Shown: positions 55,300-64,000 of the stretch, piece after piece
How the letters are laid out: the number at the start of each line of letters is the position of its first letter
Numbering within the stretch: the first letter of the stretch is position 1
Assembly: GCF_001477055.1 (NCBI RefSeq)
Contig: NZ_LDRK01000018.1
Span: forward strand, 117,136 to 181,135
DNA from: Leucobacter chromiiresistens
GTDB taxonomy: Bacteria; Actinomycetota; Actinomycetes; Actinomycetales; Microbacteriaceae
Reading direction: 5' to 3'
Length of the DNA stretch: 64,000 nt
Position numbers and translations under genes: made by a program
Notes under the pieces: model-generated
Told to the model about the DNA's origin: nothing
The model's database searches: none
Seen by the model: only the letters and a program-made list of their open reading frames with translations

Positions 55300-56979
55300 A
55301 TGACGACCACCCAGGCGGAGCTGCAGTCGCAGACCGCCACCGCCGAACGCCCCGCCTCCCCCGCACCCTCCGCGACGCCGTCGTCGCGCATGGAGGTGCT
55401 CGGCCGCCCATTCGACCGCAGCGACGCGATCCTCACCCCGGAGGCGCTCGAATTCCTCACCTCGCTGCACGATCGCTTCGCGAGCACGCGGCACGAGCGT
55501 CTCGCAGACCGGCAGCGCCGCCGCTACGAGATCGGCAACGGTCGCGATCCGAAGTTCCGCGAGGAGACGCGCCTCATCCGCGAGGATCCGAGTTGGCGCG
55601 TCGCCGGCGCAGGGCCCGGCCTGGAGGATCGCCGCGTCGAGATCACCGGCCCCACCGATCCGAAGATGACGATCAACGCCATGAACTCGGGAGCCCGTGT
55701 GTGGCTCGCCGATCAGGAGGACGCGACCAGCCCGACCTGGCGCAACGTCATCGGCGGCCAGCTCTCGCTGTTCGATGCGATTCGCGGGCAGCTCGCGTTC
55801 ACCGGCGAGACCGGCAAGGAGTATCGGGTCACCGCCGAGCGCACCCCGACGATCGTGATGCGGCCCCGTGGATGGCATCTCGTCGAGAAGCACCTCCGCT
55901 TCACCGATGCGCACGGCCGCGCGGGCGCGGCGTCGGGCAGCCTCGTCGATTTCGGGCTCTACGCGTTCCACAACGCGCGCGAACTCGTCGCCCGGGGGCG
56001 GGGCCCGTACTTCTACATCGCGAAGCTCGAGTCGAGCGAGGAGGCGAAGCTCTGGGACGACGTGTTCACCTTCACGGAGCAGGCGCTCGGCCTCCCGCAC
56101 GGCACGATCCGCGCGACGGTGCTCATCGAGACCCTTCCCGCGGCCTTCGAGATGGAGGAGATCCTGTACGTGATGCGGGATCACATCGCAGGGCTCAACG
56201 CCGGCCGCTGGGACTACATCTTCTCGATCATCAAGAACTACCGCGGTCGCGGCGCCCGGTTCGTGCTCCCGGATCGCAGCGAGGTGACGATGACGGTGCC
56301 GTTCATGCGCGCCTACACCGAACTGCTCGTCAAGACCTGCCATCGTCGCGGAGCGCACGCGATCGGCGGCATGAGCGCGTTCATCCCGAACCGCCGCGAC
56401 CCCGAGGTCACGGCGCGCGCCGAGGAGAAGGTGCGCGCCGACAAGCACCGGGAAGCGGGCGATGGATTCGACGGCACCTGGGTGGCGCACCCCGATCTCA
56501 TCCCCGTCGCGCAGGCGGAGTTCGACGCGGTGCTCGGCGATCGCCCGAACCAGGTGGACCGCCAGCGGGATGACGTGCAGGTGACCGCCGCGCAGTTGCT
56601 GAACGTGCACATCGGCCGGGACATCACGGAGGCCGGAGTGCGCGAGAACGTCTCGATCGGGATCCGCTACATCGAGGCCTGGCTGCGCGGGATGGGCGCC
56701 GTCGCGATCGACAATCTGATGGAGGACGCGGCGACCGCGGAGATCAGCCGGTCTCAGATCTGGCAGTGGATCCATCAGGATCAGTCGACTGCGGAGGGCA
56801 CCCGCATCACGCGCGAATGGGTCGCGGAGCTCGTGGAGCAGACGGTTGCGGGCTTCGCGCGCTCCGAGGGCGATCGATTCGACGACGCCGCCGAGCTCTT
56901 CGCGGACGTCGCGCTCGGTGAGGACTTCCCGACCTTCCTCACGGTTCCCGCCTACAGCCGATACCTCGTCGACGCCTGA
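55300..56979 (+). CDS. aceB: Malate synthase A
   Basis: Second glyoxylate-shunt enzyme: glyoxylate plus acetyl-CoA to malate. The 559-residue protein is the A isoform. It has WLADQEDATSPTWRNVIGGQ, RPRGWHLVEKHL (catalytic Arg), IETLPAAFEMEEILYVMRDHIAGLNAGRWDYIFS, RGAHAIGGMSAFIPNRRDPEV, GTWVAHPDLI and ENVSIGIRYIEAWLRG. ATG at 55300 has GAGGAG 6 nt upstream. An in-frame ATG at 55141 would add 53 residues encoded by the repeat and hairpin; that is less likely. Confidence 0.96.
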   Translation: MTTTQAELQSQTATAERPASPAPSATPSSRMEVLGRPFDRSDAILTPEALEFLTSLHDRFASTRHERLADRQRRRYEIGNGRDPKFREETRLIREDPSWRVAGAGPGLEDRRVEITGPTDPKMTINAMNSGARVWLADQEDATSPTWRNVIGGQLSLFDAIRGQLAFTGETGKEYRVTAERTPTIVMRPRGWHLVEKHLRFTDAHGRAGAASGSLVDFGLYAFHNARELVARGRGPYFYIAKLESSEEAKLWDDVFTFTEQALGLPHGTIRATVLIETLPAAFEMEEILYVMRDHIAGLNAGRWDYIFSIIKNYRGRGARFVLPDRSEVTMTVPFMRAYTELLVKTCHRRGAHAIGGMSAFIPNRRDPEVTARAEEKVRADKHREAGDGFDGTWVAHPDLIPVAQAEFDAVLGDRPNQVDRQRDDVQVTAAQLLNVHIGRDITEAGVRENVSIGIRYIEAWLRGMGAVAIDNLMEDAATAEISRSQIWQWIHQDQSTAEGTRITREWVAELVEQTVAGFARSEGDRFDDAAELFADVALGEDFPTFLTVPAYSRYLVDA

Positions 56980-56997
56980 TCGTTCGTCGACGCTTCA

Positions 56998-57042
56998 CGT
57001 CGAGAGCGGGGCGGATCTCCACGATCCGCCCCGCTCTCGACG
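56998..57042. terminator. 20-bp bidirectional hairpin between aceB and mnhG
   Basis: A perfect 20-bp stem with a 5-nt loop starts 19 bases after the aceB stop, between convergent genes. It is the longest perfect stem in the window. Confidence 0.75.
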
Positions 57043-57092
57043 CGTTCCCGATGCGTGCGCTCAGTGCGCGCGGCCGGTCCGCCGAGAACGGA

Positions 57093-57590
57093 TCAGGACG
57101 ACGAGGCGCCGGTCTCCGGCGGACGCCGGTCGGAGGGAGCCGAGTGCGCGTCCGAGCGAGGCGCCGCGTCGGGCACCCCGTCCACCTGCTCGAGCGCACT
57201 CGACTGCGCACTCGACTGCGCACCGCTCTGCTGCCCGGCGCTGGCCTCCATGCGATCGATCGCCGGCCCGAGTTCGTCGACGACGAGCGTCGAGGCTTCG
57301 AGCTGCCCGGTGCGGTAGGCGGCGCGGCCGACCATGTGCGCCGCCACCGGCGCCGTCAGCGACTGGAACACGAAGACGGGCACGAGGGCGAGCAGCGTCG
57401 CCACCGAGCGATCCTCGAGCGCGATGGCGGTGATGACGAGCAGCAGGCCGAAGATCTGCGGCTTCGTGGCGGCGTGCAAGCGGCTGAGCGCGTCCGGGAA
57501 CCGAAGCAGGCCGACCCCGGCGGCCACCGAGAGCAGCGCGGCGAGGAACACGCAGATCGCGGCGAGCAGGTCGAGCACGGCATCAAACAT
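57093..57590 (-). CDS. mnhG: Mrp/Mnh antiporter subunit G
   Basis: Small membrane subunit of the multi-subunit Na+(cation)/H+ antiporter. The 165-residue protein has three helices in the first 85 residues and the MnhG pattern GVGLLRFPDALSRLHAATKPQIFG. A cytoplasmic tail of about 65 residues, rich in Ala, Ser and Gln, is longer than usual. Its start overlaps the mnhF stop by 8 bp. It is the last gene of the operon. Confidence 0.93.
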   Translation of the reverse strand: MFDAVLDLLAAICVFLAALLSVAAGVGLLRFPDALSRLHAATKPQIFGLLLVITAIALEDRSVATLLALVPVFVFQSLTAPVAAHMVGRAAYRTGQLEASTLVVDELGPAIDRMEASAGQQSGAQSSAQSSALEQVDGVPDAAPRSDAHSAPSDRRPPETGASSS

Positions 57591-57894
57591 GGCCGGTCTC
57601 CTTCGGCTGCTGCAGCGTCGGCTGGTCCGCGCGACGTTTGACGAAGCGCGCCACCACGATCGTCGCGAGGGTCGCCGTCGCGGCGATGACCGTCATGAGC
57701 GGGATGGTGTCCGTGTGCCCGCGGGCCACCATGTCGGCGCCCACGGCGAGCATCAGAGTCGTCAGCAGGACATCCGAGGCGATCATGCGGTCGAGAATCG
57801 TGGGTCCGCGCACGATGCGCACGATGGCGAGCAGCGCGGTCACGGTGAGACCGATGCCCGCGGCGACGAGCAGAGCCTGCGTCACAATGCTCAT
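57583..57894 (-). CDS. mnhF: Mrp/Mnh antiporter subunit F
   Basis: A 103-residue subunit with three membrane helices and the family motif VRGPTILDRMIASDVLLTTLM. The tail is short and basic. ATG at 57894 overlaps the mnhE stop (ATGA), and its own stop lies inside mnhG, so translation is coupled on both sides. Confidence 0.94.
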   Translation of the reverse strand: MSIVTQALLVAAGIGLTVTALLAIVRIVRGPTILDRMIASDVLLTTLMLAVGADMVARGHTDTIPLMTVIAATATLATIVVARFVKRRADQPTLQQPKETGHV

Positions 57895-58469
57895 CCGAGT
57901 GCTCGCATCTCTTGCTTCGATCCGACGGCCCGCAGGAGCAGACGCTCGATGGTGTAGACGGCCCGACGCATCTGAGTGAGTTCCCGCTGCGTTGGGGTGT
58001 TGAGCACGTGCAGATACAGAGTGGATCGGAAACGGTCGATCTCGGCGACCAGCGAGCCGGGGATCAGAGAATTCGTCAGCGCCACCATCGTCATGATGAA
58101 GTCGGAGCGGGTGTGCAGCCGTACCGCGATGATGGACGTCGCGGGCGGCGGCCCGGGGCGCACCGCGAGCCACGCGACGCCCCATGACGCTCGAGCCAGG
58201 TGCCAGAAGAAGTAGCCGAGGTACTTGAGGGTCCACCAGACGTTCAGGCGTCCCGCGAGCTCGACCGGGGGCAGGTAGAAGAGGCGCATGACGAACACCG
58301 CGATCACGAGGCCGCTGAGCACCGACAGCGCCGACACCTCGTGCCACAGCATCATCCAGAGCACCACGAGCCCGACGACCAGCGGCAGCTCGTGCAGGCG
58401 CACACCGAACTCGCGGCGTCGCGCTTCGCGGGGCGATTCCTCCGCGAGTTCGACGGGTACATCACTCAT
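57891..58469 (-). CDS. mnhE: Mrp/Mnh antiporter subunit E
   Basis: A 192-residue subunit. The N-terminal charged segment (1-28) is followed by two or three helices with VLSGLVIAVFVMRLFYLPPVELAGRLNVWWTLKYLGYFFWHL. The conserved soluble domain has PGPPPATSIIAVRLHTRSDFIMTMVALTNSLIPGSLVAEID and LHVLN. ATG at 58469 overlaps the mnhD stop by 8 bp. Confidence 0.93.
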   Translation of the reverse strand: MSDVPVELAEESPREARRREFGVRLHELPLVVGLVVLWMMLWHEVSALSVLSGLVIAVFVMRLFYLPPVELAGRLNVWWTLKYLGYFFWHLARASWGVAWLAVRPGPPPATSIIAVRLHTRSDFIMTMVALTNSLIPGSLVAEIDRFRSTLYLHVLNTPTQRELTQMRRAVYTIERLLLRAVGSKQEMRALG

Positions 58470-60138
58470 CCGAGTCCCCCTCATCCACTGTCGTCCGTCC
58501 GCTGCCGCCGCCCGGGCTGTCCCCGCCGGTGCCGTCGCCGTCGCCCAGCACCTGCTCGACCACGATGCCGGGATCCGCGAGGGTCTCGCCCGCCCGGGTG
58601 GCATACGCGTACAGCGGGCCGGCCAGCACCGTCAGTGCAATGCTCACCGCGACCATACCGGTCGTCGCGACGAACATCAGCTTCGGAATCTCCTTCTGCT
58701 CGGCCTGCGGCTGCGCATCCGGCGCATCCTGCAACCGCTCGAAGAGCGCCTGCTCGCGTTCGCGCAGCACGAGCGCCTCCGTCGTCGCGGGCTTCGCGTG
58801 CTTCGACTCCGCCCCCGCCTGCGCGGGCGTGCGCCAGAAGGCGAGCACCCATGCCCGGGCGAGCGCGTACAGGGTGAGCAGCGACACCAGAGCACCGATG
58901 CCGATCAGCCAGTACGCCTCCGGACTCGCGAGATCCGCCGCGACCGTGAAGAGGCCGAGCTTCCCGATGAAGCCGGAGAAGGGCGGAATACCGCCCAGGT
59001 TCAGCATCGGGATGAAGAACAGGATCGCGATGAACGGCGCCTTGCGCATCATGCCGCCGAGCCCCGAGAGCGACGTGGTGCCGCCCTGGCGCTCGACCAG
59101 GCCCACGGCCAGGAACAACGTCGTCTGCACGATGATGTGGTGCGCGATGTAGTAGATGGTCGCGGCGAAGCCCGCGGCGTTCGCCATGCCGATGCCGAAG
59201 ATCATGTAGCCGATGTGGCTGATGAGCGTGAAGGAGAGCAGTCGTTTGATGTCGAGCTGCGACACGGCTCCGAGTATGCCGACGATGAGAGTGAGACCCG
59301 CGATGACGAGCAGCAGTCGGTCCACGCTCGAATCGGGGAAGAGTTTCGTCTGCGTGCGGATGATCGCATAGACGCCCACCTTCGTGAGCAGTCCGGCGAA
59401 GACCGCCGTCACCGGCGCCGGCGCCGTGGGATAGGAGTCGGGCAGCCAGAACGCGAGCGGGAACACGGCGGCCTTGATCCCGAACGCGATGAGCAGCGTG
59501 AGGTTCAGCAGCAGTTGGATCTCGCTCGGCAGCTCGGCGATCCTGACGGTCAGCTGCGCCATGTTCACGGTACCCGTGGCGCCGTAGATCAAGCCGATGG
59601 CGGCGAGGAAGAGCACGGATGACACGAGCGAGACGATGACGTACGTCACGCCGGCCCGGATCCGCTGGGCCGTTCCGCCGAGGGTGATGAGCACATAGCT
59701 CGCGACGAGCAGGATCTCGAACCCGACGTACAGGTTGAACAGGTCGCCCGCGATGAACGCGTTGAACACGCCCGCGCCGAGCACGAGGTACGTCGGGTAG
59801 TAGATCGAGACCGGGGTGTCGTCGTCGCCATCGGCGAGGCCCTGCCCGAGGGAGAAGAGGAAGACGCCGAGCAGCACGATGGACGAGACGGTGAGCATGA
59901 GCGCCGACACCCGGTCGACGACGAGCGCGATCCCGAAGGGCGCGGCCCAGCCGCCCACCTCCATCACGAGGATGCCCGCGGCGTCCACGAGGTACATGAG
60001 CGCGCCGCTGAGTACGACGACAGCGCTGAGGGCGAAGAGCGTGATGCCCTGCTGCAGGCGTCGGTGCCCCGGAACCGCGAGCGCGAGCGCGGCACCGGCC
60101 AACGGGATGAGTACGGCGAGGGGAACGAGCTGGATCAC
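58462..60138 (-). CDS. mnhD: Mrp/Mnh antiporter subunit D
   Basis: Large proton-translocating subunit related to NuoM/NuoN. The 558-residue protein has about 14 helices and YVGFEILLVASYVL with the key acidic residue near 140, PLAFWLPDSYPTAPAPVTAVFAGLLTKVGVYAIIR, and SHIGYMIFGIGM. The C-terminal tail (about 60 residues, Gly/Asp-rich) is an extension. GTG at 60138 overlaps the mnhC stop as GTGA. Confidence 0.95.
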   Translation of the reverse strand: MIQLVPLAVLIPLAGAALALAVPGHRRLQQGITLFALSAVVVLSGALMYLVDAAGILVMEVGGWAAPFGIALVVDRVSALMLTVSSIVLLGVFLFSLGQGLADGDDDTPVSIYYPTYLVLGAGVFNAFIAGDLFNLYVGFEILLVASYVLITLGGTAQRIRAGVTYVIVSLVSSVLFLAAIGLIYGATGTVNMAQLTVRIAELPSEIQLLLNLTLLIAFGIKAAVFPLAFWLPDSYPTAPAPVTAVFAGLLTKVGVYAIIRTQTKLFPDSSVDRLLLVIAGLTLIVGILGAVSQLDIKRLLSFTLISHIGYMIFGIGMANAAGFAATIYYIAHHIIVQTTLFLAVGLVERQGGTTSLSGLGGMMRKAPFIAILFFIPMLNLGGIPPFSGFIGKLGLFTVAADLASPEAYWLIGIGALVSLLTLYALARAWVLAFWRTPAQAGAESKHAKPATTEALVLREREQALFERLQDAPDAQPQAEQKEIPKLMFVATTGMVAVSIALTVLAGPLYAYATRAGETLADPGIVVEQVLGDGDGTGGDSPGGGSGRTTVDEGDSDE

Positions 60139-60644
60139 GGCTTGGGCTCCCCCGCGGTCTCGGAGGCGTCGGAGGCCGCGCTCCCACTGGGCGCGATATC
60201 GGCGCCCGACTCCGGATAGTCCTCTTCGTCGTACTCGAGCGTCTCCGCGAGATCCTCGTCGGTGACCTCGGTCGCGGCAAGAGCTCGCGTCGTCGCGATC
60301 TCGAGATCCGACTCGTCGTCCTGCACGCGGTCGTCGTGGTCGTGCGCGAGCCGCCACGACCGGTAGATCAGCGCGAGCAGGAAGGCGCTGACGCCGAACG
60401 TGATCACGATCGCGGTCAGGATGAACGCCTGCGGGAGCGGATCGCTCATCTCGTCCGCTGGGGCGTCCCCGTAGATGGGGGCGGCGCCGAAGCTCCCCGT
60501 CATCAGGAAGATGAGGAGGTTCGTCGCATTCCCGACCAGCAGGAAGCCGAGCAGGAGACGAGTGAGCGACCGATCGAGCATGAGATAGACGCCGCACGCG
60601 TACAGCACCACCATCACCACGACGAGCACGAGCGGCATGGTCAT
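60135..60644 (-). CDS. mnhC: Mrp/Mnh antiporter subunit C
   Basis: NuoK-like subunit with three helices in residues 1-95, including LTRLLLGFLLVGNATNLLIFLMTGS and DPLPQAFILTAIVITFGVSAFLLAL. A very acidic tail of about 70 residues (EDLAETLEYDEEDYPESG) extends it to 169 residues, well beyond the usual 110-120. The ATG overlaps the mnhA stop (ATGA). Confidence 0.94.
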   Translation of the reverse strand: MTMPLVLVVVMVVLYACGVYLMLDRSLTRLLLGFLLVGNATNLLIFLMTGSFGAAPIYGDAPADEMSDPLPQAFILTAIVITFGVSAFLLALIYRSWRLAHDHDDRVQDDESDLEIATTRALAATEVTDEDLAETLEYDEEDYPESGADIAPSGSAASDASETAGEPKP

Positions 60645-63529
60645 CGAGAACTCACCCCCTCCTCCTCGAAGGAGGCGATGTCCGCCTCCTCGTGCTCATC
60701 GATCTCGGCTCCGAGACTGCGCAGCACATCGAGAATCAGCCCGAAGACGACGAGGTAGACGCCGACGTCGAAGAGCGTCGACGTCACGAGCGGCAGCGAT
60801 CCGAAGATGCCGAGGTCGAGGTCGACCCACGCCGACGCGAGAGCGGCCTGCCCGAAGAGCATGGGGATGAACGCCATCGACACCGACAGCGCCAGCCCGA
60901 TCCCGAGGATGCGTCCGGCATCGAGCGGCACCGTGGCGCCGAGCTCGTGCCGACCGCCCGCGAGATAGCGGGCGACGAGGGCGAGGCCCGCCACCAGCCC
61001 CCCGGCGAATCCGCCACCGGGGGTGTTGTGCCCCGTCAGCAGGAGATAGATCGAGAGGATGATGAGTCCGTGGAAGATCAGGCGGACGACCACCTCGAGC
61101 AGGATGGAACGGCGCGCGGGATCGAGATGGCGGCCGGCGAGCAGCCAGGTCATGCGCCGCGCGGGATCGTTGGGGTCGGCCACGCGCTGCAGGTGCTCCC
61201 GAGCGGCGCGGCGCGCATCGCGCCGGCTCAGCTTCGGGCGGTTGTCGACTCGAGTGCTCAGGAATACGAGGGAGGCGACACCGGTGGCTGCGGCGAGGAT
61301 CACGGAGAGCTCGCCCATCGTGTCCCACCCGCGGATGTCGACGAGCATCACGTTGACGACGTTGCTGCCGTGCCCGCCCGCGTAGGCGAGTTCGGGCAGC
61401 TGCAGGGAGATGGGTTCCGCAATGCGAGAGCCGAGCGCGATCACCGCGAGCATGCCGAATACGAGGCCGACGCCGAGGCCGATCCCCGCCCGCAGCCAGC
61501 GCTTGGGTCGCGAGGCGCGGTGCCCGATCCGCTGCGGCAGGCGTCGGATCACGAGCACGAAGGCGATCAGGGTCACCGTCTCCACCAGCGCCTGCGTGAG
61601 CGCGAGGTCGGGGGCGCCGTGCATCGCGAAGATCGCTGCCATGCCGTAGCCCGTAAGGCCGACGAGCACCACGGACTGGAAGCGCGTGCGCGCGCGCAGC
61701 GAGAAGAGCGCCGCGATCACCATGACGATCGCGATCGGCACCTGCACGGGGGACGTCACGAGTGCGTATTCGCTCGGCCATTCTCCCGTGACGAGGATGG
61801 TGCCGCCCAGGGCGGCGACCAGCACGATCAGAATCACCGCCAGGTAGAACGGCAGCGAACCTCGCTGGGTGATCGAGGTGAGCTTGATCGCGACGGAATC
61901 GACGAAGTGCGTGGACACCCAGTAGGCGTGCGAGGCCGACCACCGCTCGGCAGGGGGCGACACCCGTCGCGTCGTGCGGCTGAGCAGCCAGGCGAGCAGC
62001 GACCCGCTCAGCAGCACGCCGACCGACGCGAAGAGCGCCGGAGTGATTCCATGCCACAGCGCAAGATGCTCGATCTTCACGCCAGCCGCCTCGTCTGACA
62101 CCAGCGGAAGCAGCACGCGGTCTGCCACCGGCGCGAACAGGCCGAGCACGAGCGTGGCGAGGGCGAACGCTCCGGGCGCGATGAGAATCGACCAGCCGGG
62201 AGCGTGTGCGACACGGCAGGTCTCGACACCCGGCTTCGCCGCGAAGGCCCCCCAGAGGAAGCGGCCCATGTACGCCACGGTCAGCACGCTCCCGGCCACG
62301 GCGACCGCGAAGGCCGCGAGTGCGAGCGGCCGCTCGTGGCCGACCTCGAGCAGTTCCGTGAAGGCGGACTCCTTCGCGATGAATCCGAAGAACGGCGGGA
62401 AGCCCGCCATGGAAGCGGAGGCCAGCACCGTGATCGTCATCAGCACCGGCATCCTCCGGCCGAGACCGCTGAGCTTGCGCAGGTCGCGCGTGCCGGTGGA
62501 GTGGTCGATGATGCCGACGGAGAGGAACAAGGGCGCTTTGGCGAGCGCGTGGGCGAACAGCAGAGCGAAGCCGGCGAAGCTCGCACGCGGATCGCCGACG
62601 CCGAACACCATGACCAGCAGGCCGAGCTGACTGACTGTGCCGTGCGCGACGACGAGCTTCAGGTCGAACTGCCGCAGCGCCCGGATTCCGCCGTTGATCA
62701 TTGTGGCGGCGCCGAGCACCACCAGCGTTTCGCGGTAGCCGACGACATCGCCGAACGCCGGGGTGATCCGCGCGATGAGGTAGATGCCGGCCTTCACCAT
62801 CGCTGCAGCGTGAAGATACGCGCTCACCGGGGTCGGAGCGGCCATTGCGCCGGGCAGCCAGAAGTGGAAGGGGAAGATTGCGGATTTCGACAACGCCCCG
62901 GCGAGGATGAGGAAGACGGCAGTCACGCCGACAGCGCCCTCCGGCGGCTCGGCGACGATCTCGGAGAGCAGCGAGCTCCCGCTCTGATGGGCCAGCAGCA
63001 CCAGTCCGACCAGCATCGCGAGCCCGCCGAGCGTCGTCACAATCAGTGCCTGCAGTGCGGCTGCCGTGGAGGTGCGCAGTCGCGTCAGATGACCGATGAG
63101 CAGGAACGAGAAGATCGTCGTTCCCTCCCAGAATACGAAGAGCAGGTAGACGTCGTCTGCGAGCACGAGTCCGAGCATCGAGGTCGCGAAGCCCATGAAC
63201 ACGGCCGCGAATCGCTCGAGCCCCGGTTCCCGCACGTCGAAGTAGCGCGCGCAGTAGAGCAGCACCAGCGCACCGGCGCCGGTCACGAGCAGCGCGAAGA
63301 GCGCCGATACCTCGTCGAGCCGGAACGTCAGCGTAAGGTCCAGCTCAGGAACCCATGCGAACGCCTCGACGATCGGCCCGCCCGCGGAGACTCGCGCAGT
63401 CATCAGCGCGAGCACCCCGGTGATGGCGGCGAGCAGCGCCGCCGCGACGACGAAGACGCTCCGACCGATGACTCGGGCGAGCGGATGGGTGATGGTGGAG
63501 ACCGCAGCGAGGATGAGCAGAATACTCAT
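60641..63529 (-). CDS. mnhA: Mrp/Mnh antiporter subunit A fused to subunit B
   Basis: Largest subunit, 962 residues, related to NuoL. Residues 1-770 form MrpA, with FVFWEGTTIFSFLLIGH near 135, FPFHFWLPGAMAAPTPVSAYLHAAAMVKAGIYLI, and the MbhD-like C-terminal helices MHGAPDLALTQALVETVTLIAFVLVIRRLP. Residues about 820-930 form MrpB (FHGLIILSIYLLLTGHNTPGGGFAGGLVAG, FDVGVYLVVFG). There is no separate mnhB. ATG at 63529 has GGGAG 5 nt upstream; codons at 63532 and 63541 are alternatives. It opens the operon, 217 bases after the 5S gene. Confidence 0.95.
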   Translation of the reverse strand: MSILLILAAVSTITHPLARVIGRSVFVVAAALLAAITGVLALMTARVSAGGPIVEAFAWVPELDLTLTFRLDEVSALFALLVTGAGALVLLYCARYFDVREPGLERFAAVFMGFATSMLGLVLADDVYLLFVFWEGTTIFSFLLIGHLTRLRTSTAAALQALIVTTLGGLAMLVGLVLLAHQSGSSLLSEIVAEPPEGAVGVTAVFLILAGALSKSAIFPFHFWLPGAMAAPTPVSAYLHAAAMVKAGIYLIARITPAFGDVVGYRETLVVLGAATMINGGIRALRQFDLKLVVAHGTVSQLGLLVMVFGVGDPRASFAGFALLFAHALAKAPLFLSVGIIDHSTGTRDLRKLSGLGRRMPVLMTITVLASASMAGFPPFFGFIAKESAFTELLEVGHERPLALAAFAVAVAGSVLTVAYMGRFLWGAFAAKPGVETCRVAHAPGWSILIAPGAFALATLVLGLFAPVADRVLLPLVSDEAAGVKIEHLALWHGITPALFASVGVLLSGSLLAWLLSRTTRRVSPPAERWSASHAYWVSTHFVDSVAIKLTSITQRGSLPFYLAVILIVLVAALGGTILVTGEWPSEYALVTSPVQVPIAIVMVIAALFSLRARTRFQSVVLVGLTGYGMAAIFAMHGAPDLALTQALVETVTLIAFVLVIRRLPQRIGHRASRPKRWLRAGIGLGVGLVFGMLAVIALGSRIAEPISLQLPELAYAGGHGSNVVNVMLVDIRGWDTMGELSVILAAATGVASLVFLSTRVDNRPKLSRRDARRAAREHLQRVADPNDPARRMTWLLAGRHLDPARRSILLEVVVRLIFHGLIILSIYLLLTGHNTPGGGFAGGLVAGLALVARYLAGGRHELGATVPLDAGRILGIGLALSVSMAFIPMLFGQAALASAWVDLDLGIFGSLPLVTSTLFDVGVYLVVFGLILDVLRSLGAEIDEHEEADIASFEEEGVSSR

Positions 63530-63675
63530 CATCGCTCCCATAGGCGGCCCACTTCCGATTCGGTCGTCGTTTGGTGTTTCCACCAGTCTACTGGAAAAAC
63601 GGATCCGTATTCGCCCCGGCCGGCGATGAAGCCCAGATCACGCGCGCAAATTCTGTCGCTGCGAAATGGCCCGGG

Positions 63676-63737
63676 AAAAGGGTTGAGGCCCGTGCCCGAG
63701 CGATCACCATCATGGTGACCACCCGAACACGAGCCTC
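63676..63737 (-). terminator. Terminator after the rRNA operon
   Basis: A long stem (GAGGC and CGTG paired with their complements around one mismatch) encloses a palindrome GGTCACCATGATGGTGATC, followed by CCCTTTT on the minus strand. It starts 9 bases after the 5S gene. Confidence 0.75.
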
Positions 63738-63746
63738 AGAAAAGGT

Positions 63747-63865
63747 GTCCGGCGGTGTCCTACTCTCCCACAAGGTCCCCCTTGCAGTACCATCGGCGCA
63801 GTCAGTCTTAGCTTCCGGGTTCGGAATGTGACCGGGCGTTTCCCTGACGCTATAGCCGCCGTAAC
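63747..63865 (-). rRNA. rrf: 5S ribosomal RNA
   Basis: About 119 nt. The 5' end GTTACGGCGGCTATAGCG pairs with the 3' end CACCGCCGGAC. The conserved loop CCGAACCCGGAAGCTAAG and GCGCCGATGGTACTGC are present, and GGGAGAGTAGGACACC ends it. This is typical of Microbacteriaceae 5S. End positions may be off by one or two bases. Confidence 0.95.
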
Positions 63866-64000
63866 TCTATTCACATATGACCACACCCACCCCCAACGGG
63901 TGACTGCGTGGCCGTACGTCTAGAACCACAAAGTGGACGCGAAACAATCGTTACAAACACACATCATGCCCCACCCGAGGGTGGGAAGAAATCAAGTCAT
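63866..64000 (-). other. 23S-5S internal transcribed spacer
   Basis: Read on the minus strand this is the spacer before 5S, with a CCCACCC/GGGTGGG hairpin (63970-63985) and a second CACCC/GGGTG pair nearer the 5S. The first 10 or so bases (ATGACTTGAT) may be the very 3' end of 23S rRNA, the rest of which lies beyond the window. Confidence 0.6.

Overview
This 64-kb window is ordinary core chromosome from a high-GC actinobacterium. The evidence is a division and cell-wall (dcw) cluster of actinobacterial layout carrying SepF and a DivIVA/Wag31-like protein, a PriA without helicase motifs, PASTA-kinase, GarA and FtsR-type regulators, class II DAHP synthase, and many GTG starts. The 5S rRNA sequence and an altered substrate motif in MurE point to Microbacteriaceae, possibly near Leucobacter; the genus is a guess. 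I found no transposase, integrase, phage gene, CRISPR array or tRNA.

Layout. Positions 1-3.4 kb (minus strand) hold rpoZ, metK and priA, the last cut by the window edge. Positions 3.5-10.2 kb are mixed housekeeping genes: an unknown 215-aa protein, two thioesterases (tesB and a 4HBT protein), ettA, a lipoprotein, a second ssb, and a nadE-msrA pair. dnaE1 covers 10.2-13.8 kb. A divergent pair, an acyltransferase-3 protein and a family 2 glycosyltransferase, sits between dnaE1 and the dcw block. From 16.6 to 36.2 kb (minus strand) runs the block mraZ-rsmH-ftsL-ftsI-murE-murF-mraY-murD-ftsW-murG-murC-ftsQ-ftsZ-yggS-sepF-yggT-divIVA-lspA-rluD, with overlapping stop and start codons at many junctions. 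It supplies nearly all cytoplasmic and lipid-linked steps of peptidoglycan synthesis together with the division machinery.

Positions 36.5-45.4 kb hold DUF3040, a polyprenyl synthase, an Rv2175c-like DNA-binding protein divergent from a PknL-like PASTA kinase, aroG, plsC, fadD and def. pyc fills 45.5-48.9 kb. A regulatory locus at 49.1-52.1 kb has an orphan ParA, a MerR regulator, FtsR and GarA/OdhI. Positions 52.2-57.0 kb carry the glyoxylate shunt: a RamB-like regulator divergent from aceA, followed by aceB. Positions 57.1-63.5 kb encode a Mrp (Mnh) cation/proton antiporter in the order A/B-C-D-E-F-G. The window closes with the 5S rRNA of an rRNA operon transcribed leftward and its 23S-5S spacer.

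Functional links: mraZ, rsmH, ftsR, garA and pknL are all regulators of growth or division. pyc, aceA, aceB, GarA and RamB sit at the anaplerotic and TCA-cycle node. The most interesting signals are small. At least six genes have a -10-like hexamer exactly 6 nt upstream of the start codon, which predicts leaderless mRNAs. MurE has a changed diamino-acid motif. An inverted repeat before ftsZ shares words with a repeat before the MerR gene. A 12-bp minisatellite lies before aceB. I did not find a convincing new multi-gene system.
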